Below are positions 8,994-16,571 of a stretch of DNA of 64,000 bases, in pieces. The position numbers and the translations under genes are program-made. The notes beneath the pieces are model-generated. The model made no database searches. It was given only the letters and a program-made list of their open reading frames with translations, and was not told the origin of the DNA. Position 1 is the stretch's first letter. Each line of letters starts with the position of its first letter. Origin of the DNA: Pseudomonas kilonensis (GTDB taxonomy: Bacteria > Pseudomonadota > Gammaproteobacteria > Pseudomonadales > Pseudomonadaceae); the NCBI RefSeq assembly GCF_001269885.1, contig NZ_LHVH01000034.1, positions 186,001 to 250,000 on the forward strand. The letters run 5' to 3'.

Positions 8994-9323
8994 CTACTTC
9001 TCAGGCATCGGCATCGGAAACGGCATCACATTGCCGACCGCGCCGCGGGCTTCGCTGATTTTCGGGGTGCCCAGGCGTTCGACTTCGTCGATGCGCACGA
9101 TCGAATGCATCGGCACGAAGCTGCGCACCACACCTTCGAACTGCGCCTTGAGCTTTTCCTCGCTCGGGTCGACGACCACCTGCGTGCGCTCGCCAAAGAC
9201 GAATTCTTCCACTTCCAGGAAACCCCACAGATCACTTTGATAGATCTGCTTGGCGTACATTTCGAACACCTGGCCCTGGTTGAGGAAAATCACCTTGTAG
9301 ATTGGAGCTTCACGTTTGGTCAT
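8994..9323 (-). CDS. DUF1820 family protein
   Basis: A 109-residue cytoplasmic protein of the conserved gammaproteobacterial DUF1820 family. Recognisable features are the IYKVIFLNQGQVFEMYAK start, the VEEFVFGERTQVVVDPSEEKLK centre and the HSIVRIDEVE segment. No signal peptide or membrane helix. It is divergent from miaB, and in PAO1 (as I recall) a DUF1820 gene holds the same place. The function of the family is not established. Confidence 0.85.
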   Translation of the reverse strand: MTKREAPIYKVIFLNQGQVFEMYAKQIYQSDLWGFLEVEEFVFGERTQVVVDPSEEKLKAQFEGVVRSFVPMHSIVRIDEVERLGTPKISEARGAVGNVMPFPMPMPEK

Positions 9324-9416
9324 GGCTGGCGAAACACATCGGCGGGTAAAAATGAGGGCGCGAACTATAGCATAGCCACTGCTCGCGCAGCGGTAGGAAC
9401 CCAGGGACTTGTTCCC

Positions 9417-9422
9417 TATAAT
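9417..9422 (+). promoter_or_regulatory. -10 element of likely miaB promoter
   Basis: A perfect TATAAT lies 35 bases before the miaB ATG. The -35 region 17 bases upstream (TAGGAA) is weak, so the assignment rests on the -10 box and on position in a divergent gap. Confidence 0.5.
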
Positions 9423-9456
9423 GCGCGGTTCTTTGAATCACGTGATGATCCCGTCC

Positions 9457-10785
9457 ATGGCCAAGAAGCTTTACATCGAAACCCACGGTTGCCAGATGAA
9501 CGAGTACGACAGCTCGCGCATGGTCGATCTGCTGGGTGAACACCAGGCCCTGGAAGTCACCGCCCGCGCTGAAGACGCGGACGTGATCCTGCTCAACACC
9601 TGCTCGATTCGCGAACGCGCCCAGGACCGGGTGTATTCCCAGCTCGGCCGCTGGCGCGAACTGAAGCTGGCCAACCCGGAGATGGTCATCGCCGTGGGCG
9701 GTTGCGTGGCCAGCCAGGAAGGCGCCGCCATTCGTGATCGTGCGCCGTACGTGGACGTGGTCTTTGGCCCGCAGACCTTGCACCGCCTGCCGGAGATGAT
9801 CGACGCCGCGCGCAGCACCAAGCTGCCGCAAGTGGACGTCTCGTTCCCGGAAATCGAAAAATTCGACCACCTGCCCGAACCGCGCATCGACGGCCCTAGT
9901 GCCTACGTGTCGGTGATGGAAGGTTGCAGCAAGTACTGCACGTTCTGCGTGGTGCCCTACACCCGCGGCGAAGAAGTCAGCCGGCCGTTCGACGACGTGA
10001 TCGCCGAGATCATCCACCTGGCGGAACACGGCGTGCGCGAAGTGACCCTGCTGGGGCAGAACGTCAACGGCTATCGCGGCCTGACCCATGACGGCCGCCT
10101 GGCGGACCTCGCCGAACTGATCCGCGTCGTGGCGGCAGTCGATGGCATCGACCGCATCCGCTACACCACGTCTCACCCGCTGGAGTTCTCCGACAGCCTG
10201 ATCCAGGCCCACGCCGACGTCCCCGAACTGGTCAAGCACCTGCACCTGCCGGTGCAATCGGGCTCCGACCGGATCCTTGCGGCCATGAAACGCAACCACA
10301 CGGCGCTGGAGTACAAATCCAAGCTGCGCAAGTTGCGTGCGGCAGTGCCGGGGATCTGCATCAGCTCGGACTTTATCGTCGGTTTCCCAGGCGAAACCGA
10401 GAAAGACTTCCAGCAGACCATGAAGCTGATCGAAGACGTGGGCTTCGACTTCTCCTATTCCTTCGTCTATAGCCAGCGTCCTGGCACCCCAGCGGCTGAT
10501 CTCGCGGACGACACCCCCGAAGAACTGAAAAAGGAACGGCTCAACGCCTTGCAACATCGCCTCAACCAGCAAGGTTTCGAGATCAGCCGACAAATGGTCG
10601 GTTCCGTCCAGCGGATTCTGGTGACCGATTACTCGAAAAAGGACCCGGGCGAGTTGCAAGGGCGGACCGAAAACAACCGCATCGTCAACTTCCGCTGTGA
10701 CACCCCGGCCCTGATCGGCCAGTTCGCCGACGTGCACATCGACGCCGCGCAACCGCACTCCCTGCGCGGTTCGTTGATCCAGTAA
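9457..10785 (+). CDS. miaB: tRNA-2-methylthio-N6-dimethylallyladenosine synthase
   Basis: A 442-residue radical-SAM methylthiotransferase that adds the 2-methylthio group at A37 of tRNAs reading UNN codons. The N-terminal UPF0004 domain holds three cluster cysteines, in THGCQMNEYDS, LNTCSIRERAQD and GGCVASQEG. The radical-SAM cluster is GCSKYCTFC, followed by VPYTRGEE; the TRAM domain closes the C-terminus. I took the ATG giving MAKKLYIETHGC because it matches the family N-terminus; GTG and ATG codons 12-15 bases upstream remain possible, and no clear ribosome site separates them. It heads the miaB-ybeZ-ybeY-corC-lnt run. Confidence 0.95.
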   Translation: MAKKLYIETHGCQMNEYDSSRMVDLLGEHQALEVTARAEDADVILLNTCSIRERAQDRVYSQLGRWRELKLANPEMVIAVGGCVASQEGAAIRDRAPYVDVVFGPQTLHRLPEMIDAARSTKLPQVDVSFPEIEKFDHLPEPRIDGPSAYVSVMEGCSKYCTFCVVPYTRGEEVSRPFDDVIAEIIHLAEHGVREVTLLGQNVNGYRGLTHDGRLADLAELIRVVAAVDGIDRIRYTTSHPLEFSDSLIQAHADVPELVKHLHLPVQSGSDRILAAMKRNHTALEYKSKLRKLRAAVPGICISSDFIVGFPGETEKDFQQTMKLIEDVGFDFSYSFVYSQRPGTPAADLADDTPEELKKERLNALQHRLNQQGFEISRQMVGSVQRILVTDYSKKDPGELQGRTENNRIVNFRCDTPALIGQFADVHIDAAQPHSLRGSLIQ

Positions 10786-10823
10786 CCTGCTCAAAAACCC
10801 TGTTGCCTGTGCAAGCAAGACCT

Positions 10824-10909
10824 GTGGGAGCAAGGCTTGCCCGCGATAGAAGCACCGCAATCTCACTGAAGACCGCGGCGCCTTGATCGCGGGCAAGCCT
10901 TGCTCCCAC
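10824..10909. repeat. GTGGGAGC REP doublet
   Basis: Inverted pair with arms GTGGGAGCAAGGCTTGCCCGCG and mirror, in the gap between miaB and ybeZ. It may separate the two transcription units or shield the miaB mRNA 3' end. Confidence 0.9.
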
Positions 10910-11023
10910 AGTGGGTGTGCCAAGCCCTGTGATCAGATTCGCCTGTTTAAGAGCTTTCGCACCCAGCCTACTGGCGTTATCCTTGATTTCACCTTAATTG
11001 CCCCCGGGCGGCTAAAAACGACC

Positions 11024-12034
11024 TTGAACGCACCCATCGAACCACATCGCTTTATTCTCGAGCCCTTTGAGGCTCGCCGCTTCGCCAATCTGTGCGGGCA
11101 ATTCGACGAGCACCTGCGCTTGATCGAACAGCGCCTGGCCATCGAGATCCGCAACCGCGGAAACCAGTTCGAGCTGATCGGCGAACCCAAGCACACCACC
11201 TCCGCGGAAAACCTGCTGCGCCGTCTCTACCGGGAAACCAAGGGGAGCGAGCTGTCGCCGGATACGGTCCACCTGTTCCTGCAGGAATCGGCTGTCGAAG
11301 AACTCGACAACCCTGCCCCGTCGGAACCTGCCGTGGCCCTGCGCACGAAAAAAGGCATGATTCGCCCTCGTGGCTTGAATCAGCAGCGCTACGTGAAGGA
11401 AATCCTGGGCAACGACATCAACTTCGGCATCGGCCCGGCCGGTACCGGCAAGACCTACCTGGCCGTGGCCTGCGCCGTCGATGCGCTGGAACGTGAACAG
11501 GTACGGCGCATCCTGCTGGTGCGACCGGCGGTCGAAGCGGGTGAAAAACTCGGCTTCCTGCCCGGCGACCTGGCCCAGAAGATCGACCCGTACCTGCGCC
11601 CGCTCTATGACGCGCTGTATGAAATGCTCGGCTTCGAATACGTCGCCAAGCTGATCGAGCGCCAGGTCATCGAGGTCGCGCCGCTGGCCTACATGCGTGG
11701 TCGGACCCTGAACAACAGCTTCATCATCCTCGACGAAAGCCAGAACACCACGGTCGAGCAGATGAAAATGTTCCTGACCCGGATCGGCTTCGGCTCCACC
11801 GCCGTCATCACCGGGGACATCACCCAAGTCGACTTGCCCAAGGGCACCAAGTCCGGGCTGAACCATGTGATCCAGGTCCTCAAGGACGTGCCGGGCATCA
11901 GCTTCACGCACTTCATGCCCAAGGACGTCGTGCGACATCCGTTGGTGCAACGCATTGTCGAAGCCTACGAGCGTTTCGAGAATCGCGCCGATGAAGACTC
12001 GGCCGAAAGCAAAGGCCATCGCCACAATGCTTGA
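11024..12034 (+). CDS. ybeZ: PhoH-like ATPase YbeZ
   Basis: A 336-residue PhoH-family P-loop ATPase linked to rRNA maturation together with YbeY. Walker A is GPAGTGKTYLA and Walker B is FIILDESQN, followed by the sensor stretch VITGDITQVDLP. The N-terminal part up to about residue 100 is the KH-like RNA-binding segment of the family. The frame is open upstream through the REP, but homology begins at NAPIEPHRF, so I chose the TTG at 11024; no strong Shine-Dalgarno is present. The 3' end overlaps ybeY by 8 bases, indicating coupled translation. Confidence 0.9.
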   Translation: MNAPIEPHRFILEPFEARRFANLCGQFDEHLRLIEQRLAIEIRNRGNQFELIGEPKHTTSAENLLRRLYRETKGSELSPDTVHLFLQESAVEELDNPAPSEPAVALRTKKGMIRPRGLNQQRYVKEILGNDINFGIGPAGTGKTYLAVACAVDALEREQVRRILLVRPAVEAGEKLGFLPGDLAQKIDPYLRPLYDALYEMLGFEYVAKLIERQVIEVAPLAYMRGRTLNNSFIILDESQNTTVEQMKMFLTRIGFGSTAVITGDITQVDLPKGTKSGLNHVIQVLKDVPGISFTHFMPKDVVRHPLVQRIVEAYERFENRADEDSAESKGHRHNA

Positions 12035-12485
12035 ACTCGACCTGCAAGTGGCCTGCGAACACGCCGCCCCCAGCGAAGCCCAGTTCCGCCAATGGTGCGA
12101 ACTGGCCCTGCGCCAGCGCAGCGCCGACTCTGAGCTGACGATCCGCCTGGTGGACGAACCCGAAGGCCGTGAACTGAACCACACCTGGCGGCAGAAAGAC
12201 TACGCCACCAACGTGCTGTCGTTCCCCGCCGACGTACCCGACGAACTGCTCGACATCCCGTTGCTGGGCGACCTGGTGATCTGCGTCCCGGTGGTGGAGC
12301 GTGAAGCGGCGGAACAAGACAAGACCCCTGAGGCCCACTGGGCCCATCTGGTGATTCACGGCTGCTTGCATCTACTGGGTTACGACCATATAGAAGATGA
12401 CGAAGCCGAAGAGATGGAAGCACTGGAACGAACGTTGCTTGCAGAGCTGGGTCATCCCGACCCCTACGCCGGCGACGAACACTGA
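12027..12485 (+). CDS. ybeY: Endoribonuclease YbeY, rRNA maturation factor
   Basis: A 152-residue zinc-dependent RNase needed for 16S rRNA 3'-end maturation and ribosome quality control. The metal motif H-x3-H-x5-H appears as HLVIHGCLHLLGYDH near residues 112-126. ATNVLSFP, shortly before it, is the other conserved block. The ATG at 12027 overlaps the end of ybeZ, and the in-frame upstream codons lie inside ybeZ, so this start is preferred. YbeY and YbeZ are encoded in tandem and act together. Confidence 0.94.
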   Translation: MLELDLQVACEHAAPSEAQFRQWCELALRQRSADSELTIRLVDEPEGRELNHTWRQKDYATNVLSFPADVPDELLDIPLLGDLVICVPVVEREAAEQDKTPEAHWAHLVIHGCLHLLGYDHIEDDEAEEMEALERTLLAELGHPDPYAGDEH

Positions 12486-12525
12486 TACATCAACCTGTAA
12501 CGACAAAGGATTCAGAGTAATCGCT

Positions 12526-13365
12526 ATGAGCGAAGATCGATCGAGCAACGGGCAGAAGTCATGGCTGGGCAAGCTCACCCAGGCTTTTGCCCATGAGCCG
12601 AAAAACCGCCAGGAGCTGCTGGAGCTGCTGCGCGACGCACACCAGAACAAACTGCTGGACAGCGAAGCGCTGGCCATCGTCGAAGGCGCCATCCAGGTCG
12701 CTGACCTGCAAGTGCGGGACATCATGGTCCCGCGCTCGCAGATGGTCAGCATCAAGGCGACCCAGACCCCTCGTGAATTTTTGCCCGCCGTGGTCGACTC
12801 CGCTCACTCGCGCTATCCGGTCGTCGGCGAGAGCCATGACGACGTCATGGGCGTGCTGCTGGCCAAGGACCTGCTGCCGCTGATCCTTCAGGAAAACGGC
12901 GACAGCTTCAACATCAAGGACCTGTTGCGCCCGGCCACCTTCGTGCCCGAGTCCAAGCGCCTGAACGTGCTGCTGCGTGAATTCCGCGCCAACCACAACC
13001 ACATGGCCATCGTCATCGACGAATACGGCGGCGTGGCCGGCCTGGTCACCATCGAAGACGTGCTCGAGCAGATCGTCGGCGACATCGAGGACGAGCACGA
13101 CGTAGAGGAAGACAGCTACATCAAGCCCCTGCCCAGCGGCGACTTCCTGATCAAGGCCCTGACGCCGATCGAGAACTTCAACGAATTCTTCGACAGCCAA
13201 TTCTCCGACGATGAATTCGACACCGTCGGCGGCCTGGTGATGAGCGCTTTCGGGCACCTGCCCAAGCGCAACGAAACCACGGAAATCGGCTCCTGGCGCT
13301 TCCGCATCCTGAATGCCGACAGCCGTCGGATTCACTTGCTGCGCCTATCCCCCATTGGCCGATAA
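12526..13365 (+). CDS. corC: CorC/YbeX-type CBS-domain protein
   Basis: A 279-residue soluble protein with two CBS domains (about 65-190, from VRDIMVPRSQMVSI to EYGGVAGLVTIEDVLEQIVGDIEDEHD) followed by a CorC_HlyC transporter-associated domain (about 200-275, with FDTVGGLVMSAFGHLP). There is no membrane domain. E. coli YbeX/CorC has been tied to Co/Mg efflux and, more recently, to ribosome metabolism, which fits its place between ybeY and lnt. The ATG at 12526 comes 40 bases after ybeY. Confidence 0.9.
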   Translation: MSEDRSSNGQKSWLGKLTQAFAHEPKNRQELLELLRDAHQNKLLDSEALAIVEGAIQVADLQVRDIMVPRSQMVSIKATQTPREFLPAVVDSAHSRYPVVGESHDDVMGVLLAKDLLPLILQENGDSFNIKDLLRPATFVPESKRLNVLLREFRANHNHMAIVIDEYGGVAGLVTIEDVLEQIVGDIEDEHDVEEDSYIKPLPSGDFLIKALTPIENFNEFFDSQFSDDEFDTVGGLVMSAFGHLPKRNETTEIGSWRFRILNADSRRIHLLRLSPIGR

Positions 13366-13392
13366 CCCCTGCGAGACCCGCTAAGGACAAAA

Positions 13393-14916
13393 ATGCGCTG
13401 GATAACCCGCCCCGGCTGGCCCGGTAACCTGCTGGCCATGGCGGCCGGCGCGATCACCACCCTGGCCCTGGCGCCGTTCGACCTCTGGCCGCTGGCATTG
13501 CTGGCGGTCGGCCTGTTCTATGCCGGGCTGCGCGAACTCTCGCCGCGCCAGGCCCTGGGCCGTGGCTGGTGCTTCGGTTTTGGCCTGTTTGGCGCCGGCA
13601 CCAGCTGGATCTACGTCAGCATCCACAACTTCGGCGGCGCCTCGGTGCTGCTCGCCGGGTTGTTGATGCTGCTGTTCATCGCCGCCATCGCCTGGTTCTT
13701 CGCCCTGCCCGCCTGGCTGTGGGCGCGCTGGTTGCGCCGCAACGAGGCGCCGCTGGCCGATGCCCTGGCGTTCGCCGCGCTGTGGTTGGGCCAGGAAGCC
13801 TTCCGCGGCTGGTTCCTCACCGGTTTCCCGTGGCTGTATTCCGGCTACAGCCAACTCGACGGCCCGCTGTCCGGCCTCGCGCCGCTGGGCGGGATGTGGC
13901 TGATCTCCTTCACCCTGGCCCTGACCGCCGCGCTGCTGTACAACGCGCCCCGGTTGATCCGCACCGGACGCAAAGGCTTTATCGCCGCGGGCGTGCTGCT
14001 GCTGATCGGCCCATGGGTGGCTGGCATGGCACTCAAGGGCCACGCCTGGACCAGTCCTTCGGGCGACCCGCTGAGCGTCGCGGCGATCCAGGGCAACATC
14101 GAACAAAGCATGAAGTGGGACCCCGAGCAGCTCAACGCGCAGTTGGCGCTGTACCGCGACATGAGCTTCGCCTCCAAGCGCGTCGACCTGCTGATCTGGC
14201 CGGAAACCGCGGTGCCGGTACTCAAAGAGTCTGCCCAGGGCTACCTGGACATGATGGGCAACTTCGCCGCCGAGCGGCAGTCGGCGCTGATCACTGGCGT
14301 GCCGATTCGCCAACTGGTGCGCCAAGAGAAGCGTTACTACAACGGCATCACCGTGACCGGGGAAGGTGACGGCACTTACTTGAAGCAAAAACTCGTGCCG
14401 TTCGGCGAGTACGTACCGCTGCAAGACATCCTGCGTGGCCTGATCGCCTTCTTCGACCTGCCCATGTCGGACTTCGCCCGGGGCCCGGCCGACCAGCCAT
14501 TGCTGCAGGCCAAGGGTTACCAGATCGCGCCGTTCATCTGCTATGAAGTGGTCTACCCGGAATTTGCCGCCAGCCTCTCGGCGCGCAGCGACTTGCTGCT
14601 GACCATCAGCAACGACACCTGGTTCGGCACCTCGATCGGCCCGCTGCAACACCTGCAAATGGCCCAGATGCGCGCCCTGGAAGCCGGCCGCTGGATGATC
14701 CGCGCCACCAACAACGGCGTGACCGGCCTGATCAACCCCTTCGGCCAGATCACTGCACAGATCCCGCAATTCGAGCGCGGCATTCTGTACGGCGAAGTGG
14801 TGCCGATGCACGACCTGACGCCGTACCTGCAATGGCGCTCGTGGCCGCTGATCATCTTGTGCGTGTTGCTGCTGGGCTGGGCGTTGATGGCGGGACGGAT
14901 GGCCAGGACCGTTTGA
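13393..14916 (+). CDS. lnt: Apolipoprotein N-acyltransferase
   Basis: A 507-residue inner-membrane enzyme that adds the third acyl chain to lipoproteins. The N-terminal 200 residues form about six hydrophobic helices; the rest is a periplasmic nitrilase-fold domain. The catalytic triad is visible as Glu271 (LIWPETAVP), Lys331 (YLKQKLVPFGEYVP) and Cys383 (PFICYEVVYPE). A last hydrophobic helix ends the protein. It lies 27 bases after corC, the usual corC-lnt pairing, so these probably form one operon with ybeZ and ybeY. Confidence 0.95.
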   Translation: MRWITRPGWPGNLLAMAAGAITTLALAPFDLWPLALLAVGLFYAGLRELSPRQALGRGWCFGFGLFGAGTSWIYVSIHNFGGASVLLAGLLMLLFIAAIAWFFALPAWLWARWLRRNEAPLADALAFAALWLGQEAFRGWFLTGFPWLYSGYSQLDGPLSGLAPLGGMWLISFTLALTAALLYNAPRLIRTGRKGFIAAGVLLLIGPWVAGMALKGHAWTSPSGDPLSVAAIQGNIEQSMKWDPEQLNAQLALYRDMSFASKRVDLLIWPETAVPVLKESAQGYLDMMGNFAAERQSALITGVPIRQLVRQEKRYYNGITVTGEGDGTYLKQKLVPFGEYVPLQDILRGLIAFFDLPMSDFARGPADQPLLQAKGYQIAPFICYEVVYPEFAASLSARSDLLLTISNDTWFGTSIGPLQHLQMAQMRALEAGRWMIRATNNGVTGLINPFGQITAQIPQFERGILYGEVVPMHDLTPYLQWRSWPLIILCVLLLGWALMAGRMARTV

Positions 14917-14957
14917 TCCCACGGCGGATGAACTACCTTGGGACCAAAGAGCTTCTT

Positions 14958-15061
14958 GTGGGAGCAAGGCTTGCCCGCGATGAAATCAACGCGGTCTGCC
15001 TTGGGAACAAAGGCGCCTGCATCGCGGGCAAGCCTTGCTCCCACACAAGCCTTGCTCCCAC
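14958..15061. repeat. REP doublet with an extra half-arm
   Basis: Arms GTGGGAGCAAGGCTTGCCCGCG and mirror CGCGGGCAAGCCTTGCTCCCAC, followed at once by another partial arm (AAGCCTTGCTCCCAC). It separates the convergent lnt and ydcF-like genes. Confidence 0.88.
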
Positions 15062-15082
15062 AGATGTCCCACACCCAAATAC

Positions 15083-15844
15083 TCAGCGGTAGAACAACCA
15101 ATACCCCACCAGCCCCACCGCCTCATTCATCAACTGCCCGGATTGCCAGATCGACTTGAACTCCGGCATCCAGCCGCCCAGTGGCCGGGCGTTGTCCTGC
15201 CCCAGGAAACCCACCGGCGCCGGCACCACTTCAAACCCCGCGCGCTCGAAACTCCAGACCGACCGTTGCATGTGCCAGGCCTGGGTCACCACTACGACCC
15301 GCTTGATGCCTTCCGGCAACAGGATCTCGGCGCTCATCTGGGCGTTTTCCCAGGTGGTGCGGCTCCGCCCTTCCTGCCAGCGCACGTTGACGCCGAAATC
15401 CTCCAGCATCGAGTCGGCCATCAGCTTGGCCTCGCTGGGCGGGGTGCCGTAGTGCAAGCCACCGGTTGTCAACACAGGCAAGCCTGAAGCCTTGGCCAGT
15501 CGCGCCGCATAGCGCTGGCGCTCCAGGCCGACACCGGTGGGCTGGTCAGCGCCCCAGGCCAGGTCACCGCGCTCGCGACCGGAACCCAGTACCACGATGG
15601 CGTCGGCACGCTGGGCCAGGGTCGCCCATTCGCCACGAAGCAGCGGCGGCTCACGCTCCAATGCCTTGGCGCTCCACTGCACCACCACCGGCAGGCTCAT
15701 CAACCAGAAACCGCCCAGGCCCACGGCGAAACACAGCCGGGCCAGGCGCGGCCGTGAATGGCGCCACCACCAGGCAAGCGCCAACAGCAGCAAAAGAATG
15801 CCGGGCGGCAATAAAAGTTGTTTGATGAAATAGCGAAACGGCAT
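15083..15844 (-). CDS. YdcF/ElyC family membrane-anchored protein (DUF218)
   Basis: A 253-residue protein with two N-terminal hydrophobic helices (about 10-25 and 36-55) and a DUF218 domain from about residue 80 (ADAIVVLGSGRERG). Conserved pieces include LTTGGLHYGTPPSEA, TWENAQMSAEIL and VVVVTQAWHMQRSVWSFERAG, which correspond to the ElyC signature (E. coli ElyC affects undecaprenyl-phosphate metabolism and peptidoglycan at low temperature). A GGAG lies 8 bases before the ATG. The gene points towards lnt and stands alone. Enzymatic reaction not assigned. Confidence 0.85.
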   Translation of the reverse strand: MPFRYFIKQLLLPPGILLLLLALAWWWRHSRPRLARLCFAVGLGGFWLMSLPVVVQWSAKALEREPPLLRGEWATLAQRADAIVVLGSGRERGDLAWGADQPTGVGLERQRYAARLAKASGLPVLTTGGLHYGTPPSEAKLMADSMLEDFGVNVRWQEGRSRTTWENAQMSAEILLPEGIKRVVVVTQAWHMQRSVWSFERAGFEVVPAPVGFLGQDNARPLGGWMPEFKSIWQSGQLMNEAVGLVGYWLFYR

Positions 15845-15947
15845 CGGGCATCTCCATAGATGCCCGAAGCCTAAGTGGGTTGACGCAAAGCGACAACAGA
15901 TTCGAAAAAGCCTTGAACCAAAAAAAGCGACACGCGTGAATCCGGCT

Positions 15948-16268
15948 TTACTTGAACTGCAGCGACCGGACCTTTACAGCATCCTTCTCAGGCGTCCGGT
16001 CCTTGAGCCAAACAACCTTGGCCGAACGGGGCGCATCGAGACGCTTGAGTACCTGGGCCCCACTGGTGGGGGGTTGATATCCGGCCTGTTCAAGGTAAGC
16101 CTTGACCAGTTCGAACTCCGCGGGGCTCAAGCCTCGCAGTTCCAGCTCTACCGGGCGTTCATCACGCAAGCGACCGGCGGTTCTTGCAGCGTCCAGGGCC
16201 ACCCCGAGACGATCGATCAGTTTTTCGTACAACTCAGGTGTAGCGACTTTTCGTTGTGATTCAACCAT
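15948..16268 (-). CDS. Conserved small protein of unknown function
   Basis: A 106-residue protein, charged and without signal peptide or membrane helix, preceded by a good GAGGTGAGGG ribosome site. The N-terminal half is helical (LYEKLIDRLGVALDAARTAG); the middle has a short alpha/beta look (ELELRGLSPAEFELVKAYLEQAGY), the C-terminus is basic. It resembles the small hypothetical protein found between the ydcF-like gene and leuS in other pseudomonads, but I recognise no domain. Confidence 0.65.
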   Translation of the reverse strand: MVESQRKVATPELYEKLIDRLGVALDAARTAGRLRDERPVELELRGLSPAEFELVKAYLEQAGYQPPTSGAQVLKRLDAPRSAKVVWLKDRTPEKDAVKVRSLQFK

Positions 16269-16571
16269 CCCTCACCTCATTGAAGATAAGACTCACTCCC
16301 CATTGAGAAGCTTAGCTTCGCTGGGCAAACCGGCAGGGCGCCGCGACCAACGGCCCTGAACACCGGTCATCGCCGGTGCTCGGCAACAGTTCGGCAACAG
16401 TTCGGCAGCAATCAGGGTTTCCCTCGGCAGAGCGCGGTCATGTATGCTACGGCGCTTCCTGTAACTCCACTTCCAGCTTGGCTGGGCATCGAAAACGCCG
16501 CATTCGGCGTCGTCTGCGTCCAGCATGGCAACGAAGAGGATTGGGCCACCCCATTCAGTACAAAAGTAGCC
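16269..16571. other. leuS 5' region, no gene seen
   Basis: 303 bases between divergent genes. It contains 2.6 copies of an 11-bp direct repeat TCGGCAACAGT at 16380-16408 and a weak -10-like TATGCT at 16443. I find no leader peptide rich in leucine codons and no T-box. The reading frame of leuS extends upstream of the ATG but without family similarity. Confidence 0.5.

Noticed and set aside
13381..14967. 528-codon frame antisense to lnt
   Set aside because: Shadow of lnt; very Gln- and Arg-rich with no recognisable domain.
16269..16571. Leucine leader peptide or T-box before leuS
   Set aside because: No run of Leu codons in any short ORF and no T-box sequence; T-boxes are not expected in Pseudomonas.
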